This document shows, in pieces, positions 45,284 to 56,792 of a stretch of 64,000 nucleotides of DNA; within the stretch, counting starts at the first letter, position 1, and each line of letters opens with the position of its first letter. Under the pieces are notes generated by a model. The model was not told the origin of the DNA, ran no database searches, and was given only the letters and a program-made list of their open reading frames with translations. This stretch comes from Zanthoxylum bungeanum (Eukaryota > Streptophyta > Magnoliopsida > Sapindales > Rutaceae): contig SKCR01038117.1 in the NCBI GenBank assembly GCA_019454045.1, positions 186,001-250,000 on the forward strand, written 5' to 3'. Both the position numbers and the translations under genes were made by a program.

Positions 45284-46405
45284 TTATTGGGAGTCAATGA
45301 GGTTTTGGATCTCATGCCTAAGGCGGGTGCAGCTATCAGTTTCGTGGCCTCTCCTCTGATGGAAGTGACAATACAAGCTTAGGTTAAGGATGAGTGGTAT
45401 ATGATCTGGAAGTGGTTTAGGCTCTAAGGGTTTTAGGAGTCCTTGTCCCTTCAACTTCTCAAGAACCTTAGATAACGGCTTCCCCAGGTTAGAGAAATAC
45501 CGGTTCTTAATGGAAGCAACCTCAGCCGTAGCGGGCTTGGTCTCAGAAGGCCCCCCAAAGGTTCTTCTATTCTGGCCATAAAACTTTCTGTTTTCAGCCT
45601 CTTCTTCCTCAATATCCATGACAGTTTCCCTCAACTTTCGAAAATCAGAAATCATCGAAGTCATCCTCCTTAGTTTACTATAAATAGAGGGCTTGGTGCC
45701 CTTGATGATCATTTTGATTTGGTCCTTCTCTGAGGGCCGAGTCTGTATTTTCAAAAGCTGGCTTCTCCAGCGATCCACATACTCTTTGAAACTTTCCTCT
45801 AACTTCTGCTTAGTGTTCTCCAAATCACGGAGTGACAAGTCAATTTCTAAGTCTGTAACATACTGTTTCAGAAAAGCATCAGCTAGTTCCTTCCAATCTT
45901 CCTTAACCTTGTTCTTAAGGATATGATACCAAACCACAGGTGCCCCCTCGAGTGACATCCCAAACATCTTTTGGACTTGGCGCTGTGATAGGCCCATTGA
46001 ACTCATGACTGAGACATATTGCTGCAGATGGACCCTCGGGTCTCCATTCCCATTAAACTTGGCCATGTCGGGCATTTTAAACTGAGCTGGCAGCTGTTCT
46101 CCGAAGGTCATTGCCTCATAGTCTAACAACTCTTCATGTTTACCCCTCATCTTGCGGGTAACTGACTCAACCTAATCCCGAAGCTTCTGAAATTCTGCCT
46201 GAGACCCAATCACTTTGCATGTTGCATACTCTGCCATGTCATCATCAAAAGTGGGGATATCATCCCCCAACCCTTTCGGAGGCTCCTCACGTCTTACATT
46301 CTCAGAATTTCCCCCAGCACGGGGCACAGCCATATTTGTCATGGCAGTAGTCAAGGCTTGCAATTGTTCAGTGACCTTGGCGAGACCGTTTTCCAACTGA
46401 TCCAT
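45284..46405 (-). pseudogene. Element C gag with a single nonsense codon
   Basis: Starts at the Met at 46405 (MDQLENGLAKVTEQLQ). The frame is continuous for about 373 codons except for one TAG at 46172-46174 (FQKLRD, stop, VES); E has a Gln codon there, so a C-to-T change explains it. The Retrotrans_gag core (LPAQFKMPDMAKFNGNGDP to RWRSQLLKIQTRPSEK) and the C-H-H-C motif YCHFHQRRGHETDSC near the end are intact. This is the best preserved gag of the E/B/C group. Beyond 45284 only a degenerate linker (44900-45280) remains before the arrays; protease, RT and integrase are absent. Confidence 0.88.
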
Positions 46406-47584
46406 ACGGGTTCCTCAATATCTGATTGACTCATGTCTGTTCCCAGTATTCTGGTGAGTCTTCCCTTTTCCCTAACCCAACGGGAATCTATGATGGCTTT
46501 TAGAACATGAGGGTTAACATGATGTATGTATGTATGGGGTGCATGAGATGCATGTAACATATATAACATATTGAATCAACTAAAATCTTCAACAAATCGG
46601 CCCATTATCATTTTAGAAGCTTTTGGGCTAACTGTCATAGGAGTGAACCCGTCCCAGTTTAAATGGCCCAACAAGTTCACATCTCATGGCAAGGAGCTCA
46701 ACTAAATCCAAATGGTAATGTTCCGAACACAAGCACAAAGTGGCCCATCAACACTTAGAAGCCTTTGGCCCAATTGTCATAAAATACGTTCTTGTCCCAG
46801 TTTAAATGGCCCAACAAGCCATATCTCATGACAAATGGTCCAAATGGATCCAAACGATGATGTTCCCAAACACAAGCATAAAAGAAAGATAATGCAAACA
46901 TCGAGTAATAATTTCTACAGAATGGCCCATCAACATTTCAGAGGCTTTGGGCCAATGGTCATAAGGTACGAACTCGCCTCAGTTTAAATGGCCCAGCAAG
47001 TTCGCATTTCTGACAATAGTCCAACTGCATCCAAATGAGGATGGTCCACAAGCACATACTCAAGGAAATAATTGTTACTTTAACCATACAACCCCGGTCT
47101 ATGGGTGGGTTCGCAGGAGTGTAGACAAAGGCTCTCATCGGCGAAGGATGGCCCACAACTAGGTCTCCCCAATCAAGGGTTCGAGCAACCAAGTGAGCGC
47201 ACCCTTTTTTATACACTAAGGTACGTGCCAATGAGCTATGGTGTGTGACTGACTGTCAAATGGATTTCCCGTTGTAGATTCCCCATAGGGAAGGTGGAGC
47301 GAGACTCACTTAAATACCCAAGCCTCTTAGGCTCTTATCTCTTGTTGTCAGGAATAAACAACGAGTCCTCCAAATTAGTCAATCACAATAGGCAACGGGT
47401 AGATGGCTATCTAGGTGCCTTCACAGCTTTTCCTTCTATAAAGGTAGTGAGTGAAGGAAGACACCCAACCATTACCTAGCCTTAAAATGCCTTTGATTAA
47501 ACCCCCATTTTATCCACTATAGACACGGTCAATTAAAACATAAATCCAAACATTACAAGACAATATTTCGGGGCCGATTCTCTA
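46406..47584 (-). other. Element C 5' leader
   Basis: Non-coding, with three diverged repeats around CCCAGTTTAAATGGCCCAAC (near 46653, 46796 and 46979). A short out-of-frame peptide start (ATG at 46434) overlaps the gag Met, as in E. Confidence 0.65.
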
Positions 47585-47602
47585 TCCCCAGTGGAGTCGC
47601 CA
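47585..47602 (-). other. Element C primer-binding site
   Basis: Minus strand TGGCGACTCCACTGGGGA, identical to that of B, three bases from the 5' LTR. A second 11-base match lies inside the LTR at 47702-47712. Confidence 0.75.
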
Positions 47603-47605
47603 GAC

Positions 47606-49899
47606 TGTGGGAACACAGGAACTGGGCGACGCATGCTGTCCCGGGCTCAAGGCCTAGTTGGGAGTACGGAGTAGCCCGCGGGGGACTAAACCGGAGAATA
47701 ATGGAGTCGCCACCCGGTGTGAACCAGGAAAATGAGATTTAAGGCCGCACTCACCCCTCGCAAGGGAAGACCTCAAACCGTTGGGTTCGGAATGGTCCCT
47801 TACTTATGTCACTTGTAATGAAAGGATTTATGTAATAATTTAATCAAGTCTAAGTAACACTTATTTCCAATAGTATCATGCTTCTAAATTCACATGCATA
47901 CATCAACAAGTTCATCACAACATGCAACATCACATGGCAATCTCATGAACATATTTCAATCATATGATATGGAAAACTAAGAACAACCTAATCATGCTTG
48001 AGTACTATCTTATGAATACATCGAATGGATAAATGCAGGAATACAAGTAATATGATTGGCTACATAATGCAATGGAGATCACCCAAGAGGCAATTGTGCA
48101 TGAAATATGATGAGACAGACTCAATTTAGTGTGTGCACGTTCATGTAGCATTCGTAAACGCATTCGAACAGTAAACAGAAGGTTCGCGTTCGTGTAGCGT
48201 TTGATAACGCGTTCGAACGGGGCCAGACCTGATGATACAAAATACATGCATGTTCGAGTAGCATTTGATAACGTGTTCGAACGGTAAACAGAAGGTTCGC
48301 GTTCGAGTTGCGTTCGATGACGAGTTCGAACGGGAACTGGCAGATTGCATTATTCATATGGTTTTAGGTACCACATTCAAACAGGATCACAACAACGACA
48401 TATCTAATCACATGGATATCTAAATCATGCATAAAGATTAACATACTAAGGACTAAATCATGCTTAAGAATAAATAACGCACTAGGCCTAATCAGGCTAA
48501 ATAAATAAATAACGTAATAACTACATCATGCTCAAATACAACTTTGGATGAAACGGAATAAATGTATCTCTCAGGTGGTACATGGAGTTGTATCCCGAGT
48601 GCAAACCGTACTACCGTCCATTCGGATTCGGCTACGGAATTTACGTCCGGGTTTCCATCCGATATACCACAAAAGAGAACATGCATTCCGTTTATCCGGA
48701 ATTCACATCATGCCTCAACAAAACGACTCTCATGCAATAAAAAATATATTAGAATAAGTAAAAGACAAATGAAAGATAATAAATACAAGGTGCCCTCAGG
48801 TCTAACCTTTTATGTCGTCTCTCGGTAGTACGGTGTACGGTCGTCGGAAGGGTGGATGCTCCGCAACTCTTCCGGTTCACTGGTTCACTGCTCTTGTTCG
48901 TTGTCTTACTATTTTGGGTCGTCGTTCTCCGTCTTTTGCTGCTGCTTCTGACTCCGATTTGCTGCCGCTTTTCTGGTGTATCTTAGTTACTGTTTTTGGG
49001 GTGTTTTGGCTACTGTTTTGGGTGTGATTTTCGGTGGTGTTATGGTGTGGTTCGTGGGCTGTTTTATGTGTGTTTTAGGGGCTGCTGTGTGGCTGACAAA
49101 ATGGGGGCAGTGTGTTGAAGGGGCGAAGGTGAGGCAGTTTGTTAATTGTGTTGTGTTTATGGCGTTGAAGGGCTGTGTGGCATGGGCGGATTTGTGAGGC
49201 TTATGGACGTGTAGGGCTGATCGGTTTGTGAAGGTGCTTTTTTTGTATGAATGAGCTAGAAGACTGCATGTCTTGGTTAGGGGTTGTTTATATAGAGAAA
49301 GGCTAGGGCTTCACCTTGTCTCACAAGGAAGGGATTTGATTTTGTGTTGAGCAAGGAAAGTCAAAGATTGAGGGGGAAAATTTGGTTGAATTAGGAAGTC
49401 AAAATCTTTAATTTGTTATAATTGATTTTAATTAGGCATGACATCTTTTTAATTTAGTTTAGATAGGAAGGAATCTTGTGTAATTGGTGGGTGAATATCT
49501 TAATTAATGAATTAAAATATTTGATTGATTTTAATGTTTATTTCAATTTGGTATGTGATTTTTAGATTTGTTTTGATTTCACCATGTGTTAAATATGTGT
49601 TTTAAGTGGGCTTGGGCGTGTGGGCCAAAGCTTGGGCGAATTGGGCTTAATGTGAGGCTAGCAGCAAAACCAGAATTACTGACACCGTTCGAACGCCTCT
49701 TCGAATGTGGCACGAACGCCCGCAATCTGTTTGGAGTTCGAACGTATACACGAACGCAGCACGAACGAAAACAGTGAACCTTGTTTATTCTGAATTTCCC
49801 CTTCCGATGTCCGTTTTCCGTGACCTCCGTGACTTAAAAGGTAGTGTCTCCAAATGAGACTCATCATAGGGACTTATGTGCAAAAATGCAGTGCCTACA
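47606..49899 (-). repeat. Element C 5' LTR
   Basis: 2294 bp. It contains a short TTCGAACG array (48130-48340), one ~100-bp module (48573-48668), TATA CTATATAAAC on the minus strand at 49286-49295 and a TTCGAACG-bearing U3 at its right end. It has many small indels against the 3' copy, notably in 42300-42950. Confidence 0.9.
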
Positions 49900-50930
49900 C
49901 AGCCCCTTCACGCCTTCAAGCAGATCAAACTCTCAACACCATGCCTATTGCTTCACTGCCACCTAGCCTTCAAAACAACCACCCACAAACACATAAGCTT
50001 CCCACGAGAGCAACAAACGCATGAACCTTCAACGCCTAAGACTGCCCTTCACAACACCACTCACTGCTTCACGGAAAACCAGCAACCCACCACCAAAAAT
50101 GCATTAACAAATTAGCCAAGACTCCACGTAGCCTTCAGCCATTCGCCACTTCAACCGAGCTCCCATATCGCCAACACAACCTCAAACCCCATGCACCGTG
50201 CAACCCTCAATAAGCCGTGAACCAGCCCATTGTCCTTCACCAGAACTGTCCCGAAACTGTCACGCAAAACAGCCCCCGAAATTGCACTGTAACCACCGAG
50301 AAAATAGTCTTTGAAGCAGCCCTCCATTCACCTAATATAGTCACTGAAACAGTACCCCAAACCGAGACAAAAACACCCCAAAACAGTCACCGAAACTGTC
50401 CAGAAAAAGTGACCAGGAAATACAAAGAAAACAGTAGTAAAACGGAGGTAAAAAAGCAAGCAAAACAGCAAAACAGTGTGCTAAGACGCTAAACCAGTGA
50501 ACCAGAAGAGTTGCGGAGTGATAGCCCTTCCGACGGCCGTGAAACGCGAGTCCGAAAGTCGACATAAAAGGTTAGACCTGAGGGTATTTTCCACATTCAT
50601 TTTCTATTTTATTTTCATTATTTATTGAGTATTGTTCGCATGATTGTTATTTGGAAATGCATGTTGTGGCCCTTGAGTAGATAAATATGCATGTATTATG
50701 AAATATTGTGTGTTGTGGCTTTGGAATAAAATGAAAGATGTGTCAACTCTCGCGGTATATCGGATGGAAACCCGGACATAAATTTCATAGCTGATTCCGA
50801 ATGGACGGTAGTATGATCTGTACTCGGGATACAACTCCACGTACCGCTTGAGTAAACGGCACCTTCTTTTATTTTATGTTGCTTTGATTCATTTATTATT
50901 CGTCATTTAAAATTCGCATGTTACTTGTTT

Positions 50931-51950
50931 ATGCATGATGCGATCGAGCGCATGGGCTTAGTAAGTCGGATTAAAGGTCCCCTATTTGGAGGGGTTAAAA
51001 CCCTTTACGACGATGCTTTACCGCGCCGGTTGATGTGTGTTCGGTTGAATGTAAGAAATGTTCAATCGGGCATACTAAGTTTGATATTATTGTCTTTATT
51101 CTTTGTATGCATGATTCGATCGAGTGCATGGGCTTAGTAAGTCGGATTGAAGGTCCTCTATTTGGAGGGGTTAAAACCCTTTACCACGATGCTTTTCTGC
51201 GCCGGTTGATGTGTGTTCGGTTTAATGTAAGAAATGTTCAATCGGACATACTAAGTTTGATATTATTGTCTTTATTCTTTGTATGCATGATGTGATCGAG
51301 TGCATGGGCTTAGTAAGTCGGATTAAAGGTCCCCTATTTGGAGGGGTTAAAACCCTTTACCACGATGCTTTTCTGCGCCGGTTGATGTGTGTTCGGTTGA
51401 ATGTAAGAAATGTTCAATCGGGCATACTAAGTTTGATATTATTGTCTTTATTCTTTGTATGCATGATTCGATCGAGTGCATGGGCTTAGTAAGTCGGATT
51501 GAAGGTCCTCTATTTGGAGGGGTTAAAACCCTTTACCACGATGCTTTTCTGCGCCGGTTGATGTGTGTTCGGTTTAATGTAAGAAATGTTCAATCGGACA
51601 TACTAAGTTTGATATTATTGTCTTTATTCTTTGTATGCATGATGTGATCGAGTGCATGGGCTTAGTAAGTCGGATTAAAGGTCCCCTATTTGGAGGGGTT
51701 AAAACCCTTTACCACGATGCTTTTCTGCGCCGGTTGATGTGTGTTCTGTTGAATGTAAGAAATGTTCAATCGGACATACTAAGTTTGATATTATTGTCTT
51801 TATTCTTTGTATGCATGATGCGATAGAGTGCATGGGCTTAGTAAGTCGGATTAAAGGTCCCCTATTTGGAGGGGTTAAAACCCTTTACCACGATGCTTTG
51901 CCGCGCCGATTGGTGTATACTCGATTGGATGCGAGATGAGTTCAATCGGA
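50931..51950. repeat. 176-bp array in the B 3' LTR (six units, higher-order)
   Basis: Units start at 50931, 51107, 51283, 51459, 51635 and 51811, each exactly 176 bp apart; the last is truncated into unique sequence. Units 2 and 4 share private variants (GATTCGATCGAG, GATTGAAGGTCCTC), and units 3 and 5 share others (GATGTGATCGAG), so a 352-bp dimer was duplicated. The 5' LTR has two units only. Confidence 0.9.
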
Positions 51951-52009
51951 TACGTGAGGTCCCACATTGTGGATTTGTTTGTCTATGAATGTGTTGCATG
52001 CATCAGGTC

Positions 52010-52350
52010 TGGTTCCGTTCGAATGCGTTCTCGAACACCACACGAACGTGAACCTTCTGTTTATCGTTCGAACGCGTTCTCAAACGCTACGCGAACACGT
52101 ACGCATTTTCTTAGTTTCATCATGCATCAGGTCTGGTTCTGTTCGAACGCGTTCTCGAACGCTATACGAATGCGAACCTTCTGTTTACCGTTCGAACGCG
52201 TTCTCAAACGCTACGCGAACGCGCACGCATTTTCTTAGTGTTTCATGCATCAGGTCTGGCTCCGTTCGAACGCGTTCTCGAACGCTATACGAACACGAAC
52301 CTTCTGTTTACCGTTGGAACGCGTTCTCGAACGCTACGCGAACGCGCACC
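52010..52350. repeat. TTCGAACG palindrome array in the B 3' LTR
   Basis: Counterpart of 24710-25050 with the same six-copy layout and a few point differences, for example GTTGGAAC for GTTCGAAC near 52315. Confidence 0.85.
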
Positions 52351-53332
52351 CACTGAACTGAGTCCTTTTCATCAGATTTCATACATAATTGTTCCTAGTA
52401 GCTATCCCTTCGTATGATGAATCTGACTGCTTCTCTGTATTACACAAGATTGTGTAGGTGTCGTTCATCTGTATTCCCCACATGTATGAGTACAATGTGT
52501 TTAACGTATTACAATTCATATATCCATGTCGTGATAGTATTTGAGTATTATTTCTTGTGGTATATCAGATGGAAACCCAGACATAAATTCCATAGCCGAT
52601 TCCGAATGGACGATAGTGCGGTCTGTACTTGGGATACAATTCCACGTACCACTTGGAAAAGTGCTCACATGTGTGTTTGTGTCCATATTACTTATCTTCT
52701 TTTGCACCACTTCATATCATGCTTACTTTAATGCCTAATTGCATCATTAAGTGTCTTTTTGCATTATGTACTTAGTTGACTTTTTTATTTACATATGGAC
52801 ATGTAATGGCTATTTGTTTATGCTTCCACACGTATAAGTATAACATGTCTATGAAATCAAATGTTCGCCATTATTTGATTCGCTTTTATGTGTACTTGCA
52901 TGGTTAGTGTGTGCTTGTGTTTCCATGAACACAATATGCCAATGAAGTTGTATGTTCGTTGCTACTTTGATTTACTTTCAAGCATGCAATCTTAAATGTA
53001 AGATATATGCAAATTTAGGTGTAAGTTTTATTTTTGCGCATATGAACTTAGAAGCATGATACTCTTGGAAATAAGTGTTACTTAAGCTTGATTAAATTAT
53101 TACACAAATCCTTTCATTACAACTGACATAAGTAAGGGACCATTCCGAACCCAACGGTTTGAGGTCTTCCCTTGTGAGGGGTGAGTGCGGCCTTAAATCT
53201 CATTTTCCCGGTTCACACCGGGTGGCGACTCCATTATTCTCCGGTTTAGTCCCCCGTGGCTACTCCGTACTCCCGACTAGGCCGCGAGCCTAGAACAGCA
53301 TGCGTCGTCCAGTTTCTGTGTCCCACACTGCC

Positions 53333-54813
53333 TCAGCTGGAGCGATATATTCCGCTTCTGTTGTTGAATCAACAACAGTCTCTTTCTTGAAGATTTCCAG
53401 CTCACTACTCCGTTGTTCAAACAAAATATATATCCTTATTGCGACTTACAGTCGTCTTTATCGGTTTGGAAACTTGCAATGGTGAACCTAGTCACCTCAA
53501 GTTCTCATTCCCCATAGATTAAGAAAGCATCCTTAGTTCGTCTAAGATACTCAAGGATGTTCTTAACATCAATCCAGTGACCATCATCTGGATCGGCCTG
53601 ATTGTGACTGCAGTTGCTCAAAGCATATGAGACACTAGGTCACGTACATGTTTGTCAATGTACGAATTCTCGGAGAGTGCCAACAACTTTTAGATCTATC
53701 CCAGTAGATCCTTATTCCTAGAATAAAGGTTGTCTCTCCCAAGTTTTTCTATGGAGAATTGTAATGAAAGCCAAGCTTTCACCGATTGTTATATGGGGAT
53801 GTCATTGCTAAAAAGCAATACATCATCAACGTATAGGACAATCAATGTCAGTGCGCTCCAACTAACCTTCTTATATACACAAGAGTCATCTTCTTTTTGA
53901 ATGAAACCATATATCATTATGATCTCATCAAAACGTTGGTTCCAAGAACACAATGCTTGCTTCAATCCATAAATGGATCGATTTAACTTGTAAACCTTGT
54001 TTGCATGTTATTGACACGACAAAACCGTCAGGGTGTTTTATATGAACATCCTCCAAAAGTTTTTCGTTAAGGAAAGCGGTTTTGATGTCCATCTGCCATA
54101 TTTCATAATTGAAATATGCAGCTTTAGCAAGCATTATCCGAATGGATTTAATCATGGCAACGGGTAAAAGGTTTCGTCGTAATCGACACCATGTTGATGA
54201 CAATACCCTTTCGATACAAGCCTAGCTTTGTACGTTTGTATGTTGCCATCCATGTTTGTCTTCACCATGAAGACTTATTTGCTACCAATAGGCACAATGC
54301 CTTCTGATACATCAACCAGTGTCCAAACTTGGTTGTATATATGGAATCCATTTCAGACTTCATGGCATCTTGCCATAAAGTGGAGTCGATACCTTGTATC
54401 GCTTCCTCATACGTAGTCGGCTCATTATCCTCAATAAGATTAATATCTACGTGAGGTGACATCAGAAACCCATACCTCTTAGGTTGTTTTCTGACTCTCT
54501 CCGACCTTCGCGGTTCTTGTGTATTAGAAGATTGTGGTACAGTCTCATCCATGATGAACTGTTCGTGTTCCATGTGGGAGTCTGTGCCAGGAATAATATC
54601 ACTACGATTTTCATCGAGTTCTACTTTCTTCCCACTTACCACCGCATTTAAGAATTCATTTTCGAGGAAAATCGCATGGAGAGCAACAAATACCTTGTTC
54701 TCTTGTTGGTTGTAGAAGTAATATCCTTTGGTTTCCCTAGGATAACCTACAAATAGGCACTTATACGATTTGGGTTTCAGTTTGGTACCATCCAAACGTT
54801 TAACGTATGCCAA
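53333..54813 (-). pseudogene. Element A reverse transcriptase and RNase H N-part (broken)
   Basis: 54262-54813 holds the integrase C-terminal tail and RT start (RRSERVRKQPKRYGFL, VKRLDGTKLKPKSYKC). 53928-54203 holds IWQMDIKTAFLN with the first catalytic Asp, and YVDD is still readable near 53828. Compared with D about 170 bp are missing at ~53654, in the segment between RT and RNase H. The RNase H STTEAEYI strand is at 53345-53375, where B then cuts the gene. Several frameshifts and stops separate the pieces, so no polymerase can be made. Confidence 0.8.
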
Positions 54814-54858
54814 TCATCCCCAAATCTTCAGGAATAAGAAACCCGATTTCTTTCCTGT

Positions 54859-55596
54859 CTATATTTCATATGGAGTCTGTCTAACATAATTTGACGGAAC
54901 CTTATTCAAAATAAGTATTACACTGTTCAATGAGTATCCCCAGAAGGAAATTGGTAGCTCAGTGCGACTCATCATTGACTTTACCATATCTAACAAAGTT
55001 CGGTTTCTCCGTTCGGACACACCATTTAATTTAGGTGTTCCGAGAGGAGTCCACTGTGAAAGAATACCATATTCTTTTAAGTATTCGAGAAACTCATTGC
55101 TCAAGTATTCTCCACCACGGTCTGACCGTAAAGTTTTGATACTTTTACCAGTATGTTTTTCTACTTTGTGTCGAAACTCTTTGAATTTCTCAAAAGTTTC
55201 CGACTTGTGTCTCATAAGATACACATAACCATAACGTGATGCATCATCCGTAAAGGTTACGAAGTATTCATATCCACCTCTAGCCTGACTAGACATGGGC
55301 TCGCATGCGTCACTATGAATGATGGCTAATAGTTCGGTGGCACGTATACCTTTACCGCTAAAAGGCGTTTTAGGCATTTTGCTTAATAAAAAAGATTCGC
55401 AGACGTCGTATGAATTAGGATCAAATCTGTCTACGTATCCACTCTTTGAAAGTGTGGATATACGAGTCTTATTAATGTGTCCCAGACGACAATGCCATAA
55501 ATAAGTCTCATCTGATTTACTCAGTTTGAGCCTTTTGTTTGTCATGTTATATGTTTGAGATTCATTTATATTCGAAATATAAATACTATTATTCAC
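54859..55596 (-). pseudogene. Element A integrase
   Basis: A 245-codon open frame. The zinc region has WHCRLGHINK but the second cysteine pair reads CESFLLSKM where D has CESCLLGKM, so one zinc ligand is lost. Catalytic residues are present: Asp in IIHSDACEP, Asp in LRSDRGGEYLS and Glu in LNGVSERRNRTL. The end NKVPSNYVRQTPYEI matches the copia integrase core boundary. It lies between gag-PR and RT. Confidence 0.82.
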
Positions 55597-55599
55597 ATC

Positions 55600-56792
55600 T
55601 AATGTGTATATCTCAATATCATCTTTATAAACAAAACACCCAGTATTCTAGAACATAAATGTATACCCGCAACGGGTTAAACTAGATATAGAGATAATGT
55701 TTCTAGTCAAACTATGTACATTATAACAATTTCCTAATTTAAGTACATGCCCAAAGGCAGTTCCAAAACTTAGGTTCCCACAGCCAAAACACCGACTCTC
55801 ATCCCGTTTCTAACTCTCAGGTCGATCTCATCTGAAGCCAGTCTCCTGCTAATCAGCAGATCCCGCACATCAGTACATATGTATGTACCACATTCAGTAT
55901 CAAAAATCCGATTTTTAAAACCAGTAGTGGACACATTTATTATAATAACAAACATACCTAAAGTCGCAGCCTTGCCCGCCTTCACTTCCTTCATGTCTGC
56001 CTTGTCCATACGACAGTCACGCTTCCAGTGACCTCATTTGCCACAGTTTAGGCAGATATCTTGGGATATGTCTTTTGTCTTCCCAGAAGACTGTGACGAT
56101 TTTGCCTTTGCCCTTTTTCTTCACACCCCAAAAGCCTTTGGCCAAGCCTTGGACTTCTGGGATGTCGAAGTAAGATGTGTCTTGCGCTTCTTGCCCTTCA
56201 GAAGCTCTGTCTCTGCTTCATTCAGCATCGCCATCAACTCTCCAAGAGTCTTCTCTTGGTTCATCATATTGTAGTTCATGATGAACCCACCCCAGCAGTC
56301 AGGCAAAGACTGTAAGATCAAATCTATGGAAGTCTCAGCCTCAAAGGTTATGCCCAGCTGACCTAGCTGTTCGATGTCAGCAATCATCTGCGACACATAG
56401 TGCTCGACAGATGTACCCCATGACATGCGAGAGTGAAAGAGCTTCTTCTGGAATTCATACTTCTGAGATCTAAGGTTAGATCTATGAAGGTCCTTCAATT
56501 TCAATATCATGTTGTAGGGATCCAATCCCTTGTTTTGACGACGAAATTGATGAGTCATTGCGGCAAGCATGACGGACTGAGCAGTTGATTTGTCATCACT
56601 GTGAGTCTTCCAAAGCTCATAATCAACAACTCGCTCATGTCCAGGCTCAGGCCCGAGAGGTATGTCTAATACATAGAGTAACTTCTCGGCTCCTAGGACA
56701 ATCCTGAGATTCATATCCCAGTCTGGAAAATTAGAACCATTAAAGACATTATCACCCATGATGATGTCTCTAATGTTAATCTTTCCAGTCAT
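55600..56792 (-). pseudogene. Element A gag and protease (broken)
   Basis: The gag frame 56121-56792 starts MTGKINIRDIIMGDNVFNG and covers the UBN2-type region (DWDMNLRIVLGAEKLL, ILQSLPDCWGGFIMNY). A frame change follows near 56121. The zinc knuckle near 56035 has an in-frame TGA between its Cys and His ligands. The protease strand (frame 55770-56009) reads IFDTECGTYIC where D has IFDSGCGAHIC, so the active-site Gly is replaced by Glu. A is therefore defective in gag processing as well as in RT. Confidence 0.82.

Larger units (their letters stand above)
30954..49899 (-). mobile_element. Element C: gag-only Ty3/gypsy element, containing D
   Basis: Minus-strand element; window-left end TGTGGGAACAC, right end GTGCCTACA; perfect TSD CAGCC (30949-30953 and 49900-49904). 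Its own length is ~8.54 kb: LTRs 2296 and 2294 bp, internal 3945 bp. It has PBS, leader, gag with one nonsense codon, pre-RT linker scrap, two tandem arrays and PPT; no protease, RT or integrase. Gag and deletion points match B, yet its LTRs are shorter and lack the 176-bp repeats, so it is a related but distinct non-autonomous family. Confidence 0.9.
22416..53327 (+). mobile_element. Element B: gag-only Ty3/gypsy element (TR-GAG-like), containing C
   Basis: A plus-strand element TGTAGGCATTG..TGTCCCACA with perfect TSD CTGCC (22411-22415 and 53328-53332). Its own length is ~11.96 kb: 5' LTR 3612 bp, internal 4037 bp, 3' LTR 4312 bp. The internal region has PBS, leader, gag, a scrap of the pre-RT linker, the last 30 codons of pol, tandem arrays and PPT. 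Protease, RT, RNase H and integrase core are absent. Gag, PBS core and PPT are shared with E, so the enzymes were probably supplied in trans by an E-like element. Confidence 0.9.
49900..53327 (+). repeat. Element B 3' LTR, part 2 (after the C insertion)
   Basis: Continues B from 30953 after the CAGCC duplication and matches about 23298-26027. It includes the modules at 50748-50848 and 52556-52655, the expanded 176-bp array, the palindrome array and the PBS-like motif at 53223-53233. It ends TGTCCCACA next to the TSD CTGCC. Confidence 0.9.

Noticed and set aside
50925..51939. Set of nearly identical 60-86 codon ORFs, looking like a tandem gene family
   Set aside because: They track the 176-bp repeat period, are offset by 352 bp and start and end inside repeats; the LTR array explains them.
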